Origin: Aurantibacter_A sp039941195
GTDB taxonomy: Bacteria; Bacteroidota; Bacteroidia; Flavobacteriales; Flavobacteriaceae
Reading direction: 5' to 3'
NCBI RefSeq assembly: GCF_039941195.1
Contig: NZ_JBDVFA010000086.1
Span: forward strand, 1-64,000
Length of the DNA: 64,000 nucleotides
Of this stretch, positions 35,205 to 43,991 are shown piece by piece; the stretch's first letter is position 1, and each line of letters opens with the position of its first letter. The position numbers and the translations under genes are program-made. The notes under the pieces are model-generated. The model was not told the origin of the DNA. It worked only from the letters and a program-made list of their open reading frames with translations, and did no database searches.

Positions 35205-35792
35205 ATGAAAAAATTAATCACATTAGCCGTAGTGGCTTTTTTTGGAGTTTATCAAGCACAAGCTCAAACCGATTTTCAATTTGGAGTTACTGGTGGCCTC
35301 TTAAATAATGACACGAATATTAAGGCATCTGTAATTGGTATTTCCCTTTTTAATTTAGACGCAATTAATAAAACGGGTTATTACGTAGGTGCAATTGCTG
35401 ATTTAGGCATTACCGATAAATTTCACATACAACCCGAACTTACATATGGTAAAGCAGGTGACTTATCATTTGTTTATTTACCAATTATGGCCAAATTTTA
35501 TATAACGAGAGGGCTTAATATTCAGGCAGGACCACAATTGAGCTTTAATTCAAATGTCGACGAAATTAAATCAATATTAAAAGATTTATCTAATGATGAT
35601 GATCGATTTAGTGATACACTTAAATCTACAGCTATTGAAATGGGAGTAGGAGCAGGTTATGATATTACACGTCACCTAATGGTACAAGCACGATACTCTT
35701 TTGCTATAACCGATAGATATAATGGTCCTGGTGACGCTCTTTTAGATGTTAAAAACACAACTTTAAATGTAGGAGTGGCATATAAGTTTTAA
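35205..35792 (+). CDS. PorT-like outer-membrane beta-barrel protein
   Basis: A 195-residue protein with a signal peptide (MKKLITLAVVAFFGVYQAQA, cleavage near residue 20). The mature part has short alternating strands typical of eight-stranded barrels: FQFGVTGGLLNN, GYYVGAIADLGI, KFHIQPELTYGKAG, LNIQAGPQLSFN and a C-terminal TLNVGVAYKF ending in Phe, as BamA-dependent barrels do. The PorT/OmpA-like family is assigned from this pattern. A close relative is the next gene. Confidence 0.78.
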   Translation: MKKLITLAVVAFFGVYQAQAQTDFQFGVTGGLLNNDTNIKASVIGISLFNLDAINKTGYYVGAIADLGITDKFHIQPELTYGKAGDLSFVYLPIMAKFYITRGLNIQAGPQLSFNSNVDEIKSILKDLSNDDDRFSDTLKSTAIEMGVGAGYDITRHLMVQARYSFAITDRYNGPGDALLDVKNTTLNVGVAYKF

Positions 35793-35859
35793 TCAAATTA
35801 AATTATTGTAATTTTATATAGAATTTAACCTTTTAATACATTATTAAACACTAAACCTT

Positions 35860-36459
35860 ATGAAGAAAGTTATCTTTTTGGCAGTTGTTCTACTTGCCCT
35901 AGGAGCTGAAAAAATGAAAGCACAAGTAATAGTCCAAGACAAAACTATTTCTAATAATAATGCTCTTGATGGAGAAATCAGATTTGGGGCAAAGGCAGGT
36001 TTAAATATTTCAACTTTTATAAATAAAGATTATTTCGATGTTACACCTAAACCAGGAGGATTTATAGGCGGTTTGGCTGAAATACCAATCACTGAAGGAA
36101 TTTATGCCCAACCAGAATTGTTAATTTCTTTTCAAGGAGCAGATATCGGGCCTGGAGACCTTAACTTAATTTATTTGCACGTTCCTTTAATGGGTAAATA
36201 TCATATTACTGATGAATTTGCTGCGGAATTGGGACCGCAATTGAGTTTGGTTTTAAGTGACAATGCTAGCGACTATATTAATAATGGTGAAGAATTAAAA
36301 ACGAATACATTTCAGGTAGCTTTTAATTTAGGAGGAGGGTATCGCTTGAATGAAAGCTTATATTTTCAAGCACGTTTTAGTGTGGGATTATCTAAAACTG
36401 TTCAAGATTCTACAGTTAAAAATGGTATAATTCAAATAGGTGCTGCTTACTTTTTCTAA
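35860..36459 (+). CDS. PorT-like outer-membrane beta-barrel protein, second copy
   Basis: A 199-residue paralogue of the upstream gene, with a signal peptide (MKKVIFLAVVLLALGAEKMKA). Strand patterns FGAKAGLNISTF, GGFIGGLAEIPI, GIYAQPELLISFQG and AELGPQLSLVLSD match those of the first copy, and the end IIQIGAAYFF is again an aromatic C-terminus. The gene is 67 bases downstream. A clear terminator follows. Function is unknown beyond outer-membrane location. Confidence 0.78.
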   Translation: MKKVIFLAVVLLALGAEKMKAQVIVQDKTISNNNALDGEIRFGAKAGLNISTFINKDYFDVTPKPGGFIGGLAEIPITEGIYAQPELLISFQGADIGPGDLNLIYLHVPLMGKYHITDEFAAELGPQLSLVLSDNASDYINNGEELKTNTFQVAFNLGGGYRLNESLYFQARFSVGLSKTVQDSTVKNGIIQIGAAYFF

Positions 36460-36481
36460 TATCATAAACGCCATAAAAGAT

Positions 36482-36510
36482 AAGACCGAATTATTTCGGT
36501 CTTTTTTTTT
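36482..36510 (+). terminator. Rho-independent terminator after the barrel pair
   Basis: AAGACCGAA and TTCGGTCTT pair around a four-base loop and are followed by a T run (36502-36510). Confidence 0.85.
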
Positions 36511-36623
36511 AGACTTCCTTTTCTTTGGCTTTATAAGCTTAATGAATATTCCTTTTTGTACAATTTTTAACAAATTGTTGAGTTAAGGTTTCAACTTAAA
36601 ATTTAGTCAAAAAGTATAAAGTT

Positions 36624-37136
36624 ATGAAAAACAGCCTGTTAGTTATTGTATTTGTTTTGTTTTCATTTGCCATACAAGCTCAAAAAGGTTTTAAATTAGG
36701 ATTTCACGGTTCTTTACCTATGGGTGAAAATAATGAGGTTGTTAGTTTAGGCGCTGGAATAGATCTTGGGTATATGTACCCTTTAGGTGAAGTGGTTGAC
36801 TTAGGGATTATGACCGGTTTTACGAATGGTTTTCCAGAAACTTTTCATACTGACGTTGTATTATATGATTTACCTCATATTCAATTCGTACCTGTTGCTT
36901 TGGGTATGAGGATATGGCCTTCCAATTCTTTTTCGTTTGGAGGTGAAGTTGGAAATGCCTTTGGTGTTAACGAGGGTAACGAAGGCGGACTTTATTACCG
37001 ACCTGTAGTAGGTTTGCTTCTTGGAGCTCAATTTGAGGTTAATGTTTCCTACACTAATGTGATTTTAGACGGTGAAGATTGGACAACTGTAAATTTAGGT
37101 GTCTTATATACTTTTCCGCCTAAGAACCCATATTAA
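36624..37136 (+). CDS. Outer-membrane beta-barrel protein
   Basis: A 170-residue exported protein with a signal peptide (cleavage near IQAQ, residue 20). Strand-like segments GFKLGFHGSLPM, AGIDLGYMYPLG, VDLGIMTGFTNGF and TTVNLGVLYTF suggest a small barrel. It is more distant from the two PorT-like genes upstream but shares their size and start. It is monocistronic, 114 bases after the terminator. No specific family could be named. Confidence 0.65.
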   Translation: MKNSLLVIVFVLFSFAIQAQKGFKLGFHGSLPMGENNEVVSLGAGIDLGYMYPLGEVVDLGIMTGFTNGFPETFHTDVVLYDLPHIQFVPVALGMRIWPSNSFSFGGEVGNAFGVNEGNEGGLYYRPVVGLLLGAQFEVNVSYTNVILDGEDWTTVNLGVLYTFPPKNPY

Positions 37137-37206
37137 TAAATATCTTAAAATGATGTGTAAAGCGATTGAACTTTTTTTATCGCTGGCTATTTGATACTTT
37201 TACTTT

Positions 37207-37623
37207 ATGAAGTTGATGATAATAAATGGGCCCAATTTAAACCTTCTTGGTAAACGTGAGCCCGAAATGTATGGTAGTAAGACCTTTGAAGATTATTTCA
37301 TTGAGTTGCAAGAGAAATTCAAAGACTGCCAATTGGAATACTTTCAATCGAATATTGAAGGTGAACTTATTGGAAAAATTCAGGATGTTGGATTCTCTTA
37401 CGATGGAATAATTCTTAATGCAGCTGCATATACGCATACTTCTGTAGGTATAGGAGACGCAGTAAAAGGCGTGGAAACTCCAGTAATTGAAGTGCACATA
37501 TCAAATACGCATAAACGTGAAGAATTCAGACACGTATCCTACATATCTTCAGGTTCAAAAGGAGTTATATTAGGATTTGGATTGCAGAGTTATGATCTAG
37601 CAATACAGAGTTTTTTAAACTGA
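37207..37623 (+). CDS. aroQ: Type II 3-dehydroquinate dehydratase
   Basis: A 138-residue enzyme of the shikimate pathway. The flexible loop GPNLNLLGKREPEMYG (residues 8-23) holds the active-site Arg and Tyr, ILNAAAYTHTSVGI holds the Asn and conserved loop, and VEVHISNTHKREEFR supplies the His and Ser. Length is as expected for the dodecameric type. A TACTTTTA box ends five bases before the A of the ATG, so a leaderless message is likely. The end overlaps DUF3817 by nine bases, convergently. Confidence 0.95.
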   Translation: MKLMIINGPNLNLLGKREPEMYGSKTFEDYFIELQEKFKDCQLEYFQSNIEGELIGKIQDVGFSYDGIILNAAAYTHTSVGIGDAVKGVETPVIEVHISNTHKREEFRHVSYISSGSKGVILGFGLQSYDLAIQSFLN

Positions 37624-37896
37624 TTTTTGCAGATATTTCTTTTCTACATAAAAAGTAGCAAATGGTAATAAGGAGGCTACTAAAAGAATTAGAAGTCTCT
37701 TAAAGGACCATTTTTTTTGATACCAATATAATATTGCAAGAATAATATATCCGATAAAAAGCACGCCGTGCGCATATCCAACGTATTTATTAGGCATTGG
37801 TAAACCTGCCATATACTTTAAAGGCATGGTTACTGCAAAAAGGGCTAAATATGAAATACCTTCTAAAATAGCCGTGATGCGAAAAGCTGCAAGCAT
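37615..37896 (-). CDS. DUF3817 membrane protein
   Basis: A 93-residue protein with three membrane helices (about residues 8-28, 39-60 and 68-86). The pattern FRITAILEGISYLALFAVTMPLKY, followed by YAHGVLFIGYI, is diagnostic of DUF3817, a small integral membrane family of unknown function. It is downstream of lpdA, with a hairpin between them. Confidence 0.85.
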   Translation of the reverse strand: MLAAFRITAILEGISYLALFAVTMPLKYMAGLPMPNKYVGYAHGVLFIGYIILAILYWYQKKWSFKRLLILLVASLLPFATFYVEKKYLQKSV

Positions 37897-37927
37897 TATA
37901 TTGAAAATTATGAAGTATTAAAAGAAG

Positions 37928-37962
37928 AAGAGTAGCCAGATTTTTATACGCTAGCTACTCTT
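37928..37962 (-). terminator. Possible terminator after lpdA
   Basis: AAGAGTAGC (37928-37936) and GCTACTCTT (37954-37962) form a perfect nine-base stem around a 17-base loop. On the minus strand the hairpin is followed by CTTCTTTTAA and lies about 10 bases after the lpdA stop. Confidence 0.5.
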
Positions 37963-37970
37963 AAAAAAAA

Positions 37971-39362
37971 TTATAAATGAATTACTTCGTCATAAGCGGC
38001 CGCTACTGCTTCCATAACTGCTTCGCTCATAGTTGGATGAGGGTGAACTGCTTTAAGTACTTCATGCCCCGTGGTTTCTAATTTTCTTGCTACAACTGCT
38101 TCTGCAATCATATCAGTAACACCAACACCAATCATATGGCAACCTAACCATTCGCCATATTTGGCATCAAATATTACTTTTACAAATCCATCAGAGGCAC
38201 CCGATGCTTTCGCTTTTCCACTAGCCGAAAATGGAAATTTTCCAACTTTAATATCAAGTCCCTTTTCTTTCGCTTGTTTTTCTGTAAGTCCAACAGATGC
38301 GATTTCTGGAATGCAATAGGTACAACCAGGAATATTTCCATAATCCAATGCTTCTACATGCATTCCTGCAATGTTTTCTACACAAAGAATACCTTCTGCA
38401 GACGCAACGTGTGCTAGCGCTTGGCCTGGAGTAACATCTCCAATAGCATAATACCCTTCTACGTTAGTTTTGTAATTGGCATCTACTACTATTTTATCAC
38501 GATCTGTTTTAATTCCAACATTTTCAAGTCCAATTTTTTCAATGTTAGATTTTATTCCAACTGCTGAAAGAACGATATCTGCCGGAATTATTTCAGCACC
38601 TTTAGCTGTTTTTACATTTACTTTTACGCCATCACCAGAAGTATCAACATGTGTTACTTCAGAAGAGGTCATTACTTTTATTCCAGATTTTTTTAAACTT
38701 CGTTCCAATTGTTTTGAAACGTCTTCATCTTCTACAGGAACAATAGTCGGTAAATACTCTACTATAACAACTTCAGTACCCATTGTATGATAGAAATAGG
38801 CGAATTCAACCCCAATTGCTCCACTGCCAACAACAACCATTTTTTTAGGCTGTTCTTTAAGACTCATTGCTTCACGGTACCCAATAATTTTTTTACCATC
38901 TTGTGGAAGACTCGGTAGTTCTCGACTGCGGGCTCCGGTAGCTATAATAATATGTTTGGCACTATATTCAGTTTCTTTACCACTTTCATCTTTTACTGAT
39001 ACCTTTTTACCAGCTTTTAAGGTGCCGTACCCTTTAAGGACCTCAATTTTATTTTTTTTCATCAAAAATTGAACACCCTTACTCATGCCATCTGCAACAC
39101 CACGGCTCCTTTTAACTACAGCGTCAAAATCTTTATCAACATTTTCTGCTTTTAGTCCATAATCAGATGCATGTTTTAAGTAATCAAAAACCTGTGCTGA
39201 TTTTAAAAGTGCTTTTGTTGGTATACAACCCCAATTAAGACAAACACCACCGAGACTCTCTTTCTCAATAATAGCTGTTTTTAAACCTAATTGCGACGCT
39301 CTAATAGCGGTAACATATCCTCCGGGCCCACTGCCCAAAACAATAACATCGAAGTTGCTCAT
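37971..39362 (-). CDS. lpdA: Dihydrolipoyl dehydrogenase (E3)
   Basis: A 463-residue flavoprotein that reoxidises lipoamide in 2-oxoacid dehydrogenase and glycine cleavage complexes. The FAD site is VIVLGSGPGGYVTAIRA, the redox disulfide is GGVCLNWGCIPTK (Cys41 and Cys46), the NAD site is VVGSGAIGVEFAYF, and the C-terminal dimer interface supplies HPHPTMSEA with the catalytic His. It is monocistronic; the 2-oxoacid dehydrogenase genes are not in the window. Confidence 0.96.
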   Translation of the reverse strand: MSNFDVIVLGSGPGGYVTAIRASQLGLKTAIIEKESLGGVCLNWGCIPTKALLKSAQVFDYLKHASDYGLKAENVDKDFDAVVKRSRGVADGMSKGVQFLMKKNKIEVLKGYGTLKAGKKVSVKDESGKETEYSAKHIIIATGARSRELPSLPQDGKKIIGYREAMSLKEQPKKMVVVGSGAIGVEFAYFYHTMGTEVVIVEYLPTIVPVEDEDVSKQLERSLKKSGIKVMTSSEVTHVDTSGDGVKVNVKTAKGAEIIPADIVLSAVGIKSNIEKIGLENVGIKTDRDKIVVDANYKTNVEGYYAIGDVTPGQALAHVASAEGILCVENIAGMHVEALDYGNIPGCTYCIPEIASVGLTEKQAKEKGLDIKVGKFPFSASGKAKASGASDGFVKVIFDAKYGEWLGCHMIGVGVTDMIAEAVVARKLETTGHEVLKAVHPHPTMSEAVMEAVAAAYDEVIHL

Positions 39363-39394
39363 TTGTGTAGTTTTAATGCTAAATTAATAGAGTG

Positions 39395-39402
39395 CAAAGG
39401 TA
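39395..39402 (-). promoter_or_regulatory. -7 box of lpdA
   Basis: CAAAGGTA on the plus strand reads TACCTTTG on the minus strand, the same octamer as in the rnpB promoter. It predicts a leader of about 28 bases. Confidence 0.45.
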
Positions 39403-39512
39403 CGAAAGCAAAATCATTTTTAAATGGCTATATCCATCAAATCACAAATTGTAAATGATTAGTTGAAGACCTCAAATTTTGGCCTAAATAAAAGTTAGTT
39501 TAAAGAATCTTC

Positions 39513-40010
39513 TTATTTGGATGGTACAAATTTTAGCGCGGCACCATTTATACAATGCCTTTTGCCTGTTGTTTCTTGTGGTCCGTCATCAAAAACATGC
39601 CCTAAATGACCTCCGCAAGTAGCACAATGCTCTTCAGTGCGTTTATAGCCAATTTTATAGTCAACATCATACAAAACATTACCCCTAATTTCTCTGTCGA
39701 AACTTGGCCAGCCCGTACCAGAAATAAATTTGTCTCTACTTCTAAATAGTTCGGTTCCACATCCGGCACAAACATAGACCCCCTTTTCTTTATTACCTAA
39801 TAGGTCACTAGTAAAGGACCTCTCAGTACCTGCTTCACGAAGCACATAATATTCTAAATCACTTAGCTCTGAACGCCATTCGCTATCAGTTTTAACTACT
39901 TCAAATTTTTCTTTTTTTGATTCTTTGTTGGTTTCTTTTTTATCTTGTGATATACCGTTGCAACCAAAAAAGGCGAAGACTACTATTAGGCTTATTTTTT
40001 TAATAATCAT
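39513..40010 (-). CDS. msrB: Exported methionine-R-sulfoxide reductase MsrB
   Basis: A 165-residue protein with a signal peptide ending in AFFGC, a likely lipobox (Cys17), so it repairs oxidised methionine outside the cytoplasm. The MsrB domain has the two zinc CxxC pairs (VCAGCG and HCATCG), HLGHVFDDGP and the catalytic Cys in RHCINGAALKF near the end. The order is complete. Membrane-anchored MsrB forms are known in several bacteria. It is monocistronic. Confidence 0.92.
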   Translation of the reverse strand: MIIKKISLIVVFAFFGCNGISQDKKETNKESKKEKFEVVKTDSEWRSELSDLEYYVLREAGTERSFTSDLLGNKEKGVYVCAGCGTELFRSRDKFISGTGWPSFDREIRGNVLYDVDYKIGYKRTEEHCATCGGHLGHVFDDGPQETTGKRHCINGAALKFVPSK

Positions 40011-40080
40011 AGCAATTTATTATTTTATAATTGGACGTATTAGTTTGCAATTCCTTTCAACTAATTTAATAAGAATGATT

Positions 40081-40111
40081 AAAAAAACCCGAACATCAGG
40101 CGATGTTCGGG
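40081..40111 (-). terminator. Terminator after the collagen-like gene
   Basis: CCCGAACATC (40088-40097) and GATGTTCGGG (40102-40111) pair perfectly around AGGC, and the A run 40081-40087 gives a T tract on the minus strand. It lies 28 bases after the stop. Confidence 0.88.
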
Positions 40112-40139
40112 TGATATATATTGTGGGGATCTTTTTGTT

Positions 40140-40709
40140 CTAATTTAAATTTACCCTTGAAATGATACTTTCTTCAACACCCAAGGTTTGCATAACTGCT
40201 GTAATATTTGATTGATCTAATTTAGAACCTGCAACTAAATTAGCAGGTAGTACAGCAATTCTAAAAATTTGCTCATCTGTATCACCAGTTGGTAAAGTGT
40301 TAAGGTCAAAATCTGATTCTAAAAAGATACTAGCATCTAAAAATGTATGGTCGTAATTATATTGTAATAAACCTTGGTCAAGAATTCTAGTTTGTGGCAG
40401 TAATCTCCATATATCTACAGGTACCCCATCATTATCTTCTGTTTGATCCCAAAGAATGTAAATTAAAATAACATCATTCTCAAATACTTCCAATGATGGA
40501 ACAATCTCATTAAAATCAACGAAAATTTGATATTCATTTTCTGCTGTGAAATCACCTACGACATCAAATACATTTCCGATTTCACCATCAATTCCATCTT
40601 GTCCATCTACGCCATCGTATCCATCAAACCCAGGAGGGCCTTCCGGACCAGTACATGAAATAAAAAGTAATGTTAGTAATGAGGCGAAAAGTAGTGTAGC
40701 TTTTTTCAT
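40140..40709 (-). CDS. Collagen-like lipoprotein
   Basis: A 189-residue lipoprotein with signal peptide and lipobox FISC (Cys19). Directly after the lipidated Cys come eight Gly-X-Y triplets (GPEGPPGFDGYDGVDGQDG and GIDGEIG), a short collagen-like segment without proline hydroxylation needs, then a globular beta-rich domain of about 130 residues (VFDVVGDFTAENEYQIFVDF). A trimeric surface stalk is inferred. The globular part matches no family I recognise. The coding strand is divergent from the M48 gene. Confidence 0.75.
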   Translation of the reverse strand: MKKATLLFASLLTLLFISCTGPEGPPGFDGYDGVDGQDGIDGEIGNVFDVVGDFTAENEYQIFVDFNEIVPSLEVFENDVILIYILWDQTEDNDGVPVDIWRLLPQTRILDQGLLQYNYDHTFLDASIFLESDFDLNTLPTGDTDEQIFRIAVLPANLVAGSKLDQSNITAVMQTLGVEESIISRVNLN

Positions 40710-40961
40710 GATATATAAATTTAATTAGTATTGTTTTTCAAACTTATGAAGATGGTTTCAAAAAGCGTTCCACTTTTTTTTATATCTGTTTGATGAAAGA
40801 TGAAAATACATCTATTTAATTGTAAATCAGTATTTTAAAGGCTTAATTAAAAATGGTATAAATTTTGATTCTTTAAAGCAAGAATTGAATAAAGGTTTGT
40901 TAGTTGCTTATCTTGAACTCAATTTTTTGTATATTGGAATTTTAAATTAAACACTACCCTC

Positions 40962-41771
40962 ATGAAAAAAATAACTCTGGCATTGGTCATATTTTTGGGC
41001 GTTGCCGCTTGTAAAACAAACCCCTTTACGGGTAAAAAAGTTTTAAACTTTTACCCAAATAGTCAAGTTTTCCCAACAGCTTTTGCACAATACGATCAGT
41101 TTTTAACTGAAAATAATGTAGTTGAAAATACATCAGATGCAAAGATGATTACAAAGGTCGGGCAACGAATTTCATCGGCTGCAGAGCGCTGGCTTGTGGC
41201 TAATGGATATCCTGGTTACCTAAAAGATTATAAATGGGAATACAATTTAGTTAAAGATGAAACAGTAAATGCTTGGTGTATGCCAGGTGGTAAAATCGTA
41301 TTCTATACGGGAATTCTACCTATTACCCAAAGTGAAACTGGTGTTGCTGTGGTAATGGGACATGAAGTTGCTCATGCGCTTGCTGATCATGGAGCACAAA
41401 GAATGAGTGCTGGAACTTTGCAACAAGTAGGAGCAGTAGCTGGAAATGTTGTGATTCAGGACCCTAACAAATTGAATATTTTCAACCAAGCGTATGGTGT
41501 AGGTACGAATGTTTTAGGGATGTTACCTTTTAGCAGAAGTCATGAAACCGAAGCAGACCGCATTGGATTACAAATTATGGCAATTGCAGGTTATAATCCT
41601 GATGAAGCGGCAGAACTTTGGAAAAGAATGAAAGCTAATAGTGGGGGAGAAGCACCCCCTGAATTCATGAGTACACACCCATCGAATGATACACGAATAG
41701 CTAATCTCACGGAATGGGCTCCTGCAGCTAAACAAGAAGCTGCAAAATTTGGAGTTACTAAATATTATTAG
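40962..41771 (+). CDS. M48 family metalloprotease lipoprotein
   Basis: A 269-residue Zn-protease with a signal peptide and the lipobox VAAC (Cys17). The catalytic motif is MGHEVAHALADHGAQRM (HEVAH near residue 130), and the third ligand Glu lies in SHETEADRIGLQIM near 190. This is the LoiP/YcaL-like group of outer-membrane or periplasmic proteases in quality control. A strong terminator follows. The upstream TTAAACACTA element is shared with two other envelope genes. Confidence 0.9.
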   Translation: MKKITLALVIFLGVAACKTNPFTGKKVLNFYPNSQVFPTAFAQYDQFLTENNVVENTSDAKMITKVGQRISSAAERWLVANGYPGYLKDYKWEYNLVKDETVNAWCMPGGKIVFYTGILPITQSETGVAVVMGHEVAHALADHGAQRMSAGTLQQVGAVAGNVVIQDPNKLNIFNQAYGVGTNVLGMLPFSRSHETEADRIGLQIMAIAGYNPDEAAELWKRMKANSGGEAPPEFMSTHPSNDTRIANLTEWAPAAKQEAAKFGVTKYY

Positions 41772-41796
41772 ACTGAAGTTTAAATTGTATATTTAG

Positions 41797-41830
41797 AGCC
41801 GTCCACCAATAGGTGGACGGCTTTTATTTT
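41797..41830 (+). terminator. Rho-independent terminator after the M48 gene
   Basis: AGCCGTCCACC (41797-41807) and GGTGGACGGCT (41812-41822) pair perfectly around four bases, followed by TTTATTTT. Confidence 0.93.
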
Positions 41831-41838
41831 AAAACCTT

Positions 41839-43176
41839 ATGACCAAACCAATTAAGGGAAGTAAAAAACTGCTCAATGCGTGGGCATTTTACGATTGGGC
41901 CAATTCGGTCTATACACTTACTATTGCTTCTTCAATTTTTCCCATATTTTATTCCGCTTTGTTTTCAACTGACGACGAACTTGTTAATGCCTTTGGTTTT
42001 GAGATGAAGCCAACCGTGCTGATTGAAATTGTTACAGCATTTACTTTTTTAGTGGTAGCAGTATCTTCTCCCATTTTATCTGGAATAGCTGATTTTGTAG
42101 GTAATAAGAAGAGTTTTATGAAGTTCTTTTGTTATTTAGGTAGCATTGGATGTATTGGTTTGTATTGGTTTAGTCTTGATCAAATTCATACAAGTCTTTT
42201 ATTTTATTTTATGGGTCTCTTAGGTTACTGGGGGAGTTTGGTTTTTTATAATTCTTATCTACCAGATATAGCTTTTGAAGATCAACAAGATCGTATTAGT
42301 GCTAAAGGTTTTTCGATGGGGTATTTTGGTAGTGTACTGCTATTACTGCTGAATTTAGCTATGGTTATGATGCCTGAATGGTTTGGTTTTGATATTGGAA
42401 CCACAGAGAAAGAACGAAATCTTGCTAGTTTTGAGGCAATGAAAATATCATTTATTACTGTAGGAATATGGTGGGCTCTTTTTGCACAATATACATTTTG
42501 GATTTTGCCTAAAGGTGTTTCTATGGGTCATAAAGTTAATAAACAGGTCGTATTTAATGGTTTTAATGAATTACAGGGTGTTTGGCATCAACTAAAAGAA
42601 AATTTAAGATTAAAGCGTTATTTACAAGCCTTTTTTGTGTTTAGCATGGCCGTACAAACCATTATGTTAGTAGCAGTTTATTTTGGTGAGAAAGAAATTG
42701 CATGGGGTACTAATGACGAAAAAACTACGGGACTAATTATTAGTATTTTAGTTATTCAATTAGTTGCTATAATAGGTGCGGTTTTAACTTCCAGAGCATC
42801 CGATAAATTTGGAAATGTAAAAACTTTGATTGTAGTAAATGCCATTTGGATGTGCCTTTGTGTATATGCTTTCTTTATGGAATCGCCTATGCAATTTTAT
42901 ATAGGTGCAGGTTTTGTAGGACTTGTTATGGGTGGAGTGCAGGCCTTAGCAAGATCAACATATTCTAAATTTTTACCCGAAACTGAAGATACCACTTCCT
43001 TTTTTAGTTTTTATGATGTAGCTGAGAAAATTGGTATTGTCATTGGTATGCTAATTTTTGCCTTGGTTGATCACTTTAGTACTATGCGAAATGCAATTCT
43101 TTTCTTAGTTGTTTTTTTCTTTGTTGGTATTTTACTTTTGATGAGGGTACCAAAAGAAGAAAAAGCCTCTTTTTAA
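41839..43176 (+). CDS. MFS transporter, UMF1/Atg22-like
   Basis: A 445-residue protein with 12 hydrophobic helices. The N-terminal AWAFYDWANSVYTLTIASSIFP is the hallmark of the UMF1 (Atg22-like) MFS family, whose fungal members export amino acids from the vacuole. The bacterial substrate is unknown. The long loop in the middle (about 190-260) fits the family. The stop codon lies inside a palindrome that probably serves as a terminator. Confidence 0.88.
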   Translation: MTKPIKGSKKLLNAWAFYDWANSVYTLTIASSIFPIFYSALFSTDDELVNAFGFEMKPTVLIEIVTAFTFLVVAVSSPILSGIADFVGNKKSFMKFFCYLGSIGCIGLYWFSLDQIHTSLLFYFMGLLGYWGSLVFYNSYLPDIAFEDQQDRISAKGFSMGYFGSVLLLLLNLAMVMMPEWFGFDIGTTEKERNLASFEAMKISFITVGIWWALFAQYTFWILPKGVSMGHKVNKQVVFNGFNELQGVWHQLKENLRLKRYLQAFFVFSMAVQTIMLVAVYFGEKEIAWGTNDEKTTGLIISILVIQLVAIIGAVLTSRASDKFGNVKTLIVVNAIWMCLCVYAFFMESPMQFYIGAGFVGLVMGGVQALARSTYSKFLPETEDTTSFFSFYDVAEKIGIVIGMLIFALVDHFSTMRNAILFLVVFFFVGILLLMRVPKEEKASF

Positions 43177-43190
43177 AAAGAGACTTTTTT
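43160..43190 (+). terminator. Terminator overlapping the MFS stop codon
   Basis: AAAAAGCCTCTTTTT and AAAAAGAGACTTTTTT form an almost complete palindrome centred at 43174/43175, with the stop codon at its centre and a T run at its end. Confidence 0.55.
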
Positions 43191-43235
43191 GGAATACTAG
43201 TCAAACTACATTGTTTCTGTTTTCTTACACTGACT

Positions 43236-43961
43236 TTACTTTTTAGTTATATCACCAGACCCCGAAGTTTTAGTATCTACCTTTTCAGGATTGCCCTTGT
43301 AATCAATATCTCCAGAACCAGAAACTCTAGCTTTTATTTTTTTATTCGCGGTAACTTCAATGTTAGCTGAACCAGAAACTGTTGCCTCTACATTATCAGC
43401 TTCTAAATCGTAAGCTGCAATGTCGCCACTTCCAGAAATAGTTGCATCAAAATTTATTGCTCTACCACTTAAATTAATATCGCCAGAGCCAGACATTGCG
43501 GTTGAAATGTTATCTGCGTCAATATCCAATGTAATATCCCCCGAACCGGACATACTTGTTTTAAAATCAGAAGATTTTATTTTGGTTTTGCCAACTATAT
43601 CACCTGATCCAGAAAGCGCTACAGCATCAATGCTTTCTACGGGTACGGTAATGTGAATCCCATCTTTCCAACTGGAAGGACTCAAATTATATCCTTTTTC
43701 AGTTTTTATATTCAGCTGTCCGTTTTTAACCTCAGTTATGATGTGTTTTAATAAATTAGACTCACCACTTAATGTAATTTCACCCTCTCGACCAGATATC
43801 AAATCGACATCAAAAAAACCAGAGACTCCGATTCTGTCATAATCACCTACCGATCTTTCAATAGTAGTTCTTTCCCCATTGCCTTTTACTTTGTTTCCCC
43901 ATTGAGCACTGCATGACATACTGCAAAGTACTAGTAAACTTAATGTTGCTAAATTTTTCAT
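43236..43961 (-). CDS. Head GIN (DUF2807) secreted beta-solenoid-like protein
   Basis: A 241-residue protein with a signal peptide (lipobox-like CSMSCSAQ, Cys17 possible). The rest is a putative auto-transporter adhesin head-GIN domain. It has a very regular pattern: SGSGDI-type motifs recur about every 19-22 residues, with one variant SGSANI, which gives one turn per repeat of a right-handed beta-solenoid. It is the last gene of an ECF sigma operon and follows a second repetitive protein by 30 bases. Ligand and attachment partner are unknown. Confidence 0.82.
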   Translation of the reverse strand: MKNLATLSLLVLCSMSCSAQWGNKVKGNGERTTIERSVGDYDRIGVSGFFDVDLISGREGEITLSGESNLLKHIITEVKNGQLNIKTEKGYNLSPSSWKDGIHITVPVESIDAVALSGSGDIVGKTKIKSSDFKTSMSGSGDITLDIDADNISTAMSGSGDINLSGRAINFDATISGSGDIAAYDLEADNVEATVSGSANIEVTANKKIKARVSGSGDIDYKGNPEKVDTKTSGSGDITKK

Positions 43962-43991
43962 TTGTTTTGATTTTTTAAAAATGATTGATGA

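Noticed and set aside
40710..40961. Hidden gene in the gap before the M48 gene
   Set aside because: Both strands are interrupted by stops and the sequence is plain AT-rich promoter-type DNA.
43160..43190. Palindrome at the end of the MFS gene as a mobile-element end
   Set aside because: It has no partner repeat nearby and has the form of a terminator placed over the stop codon.
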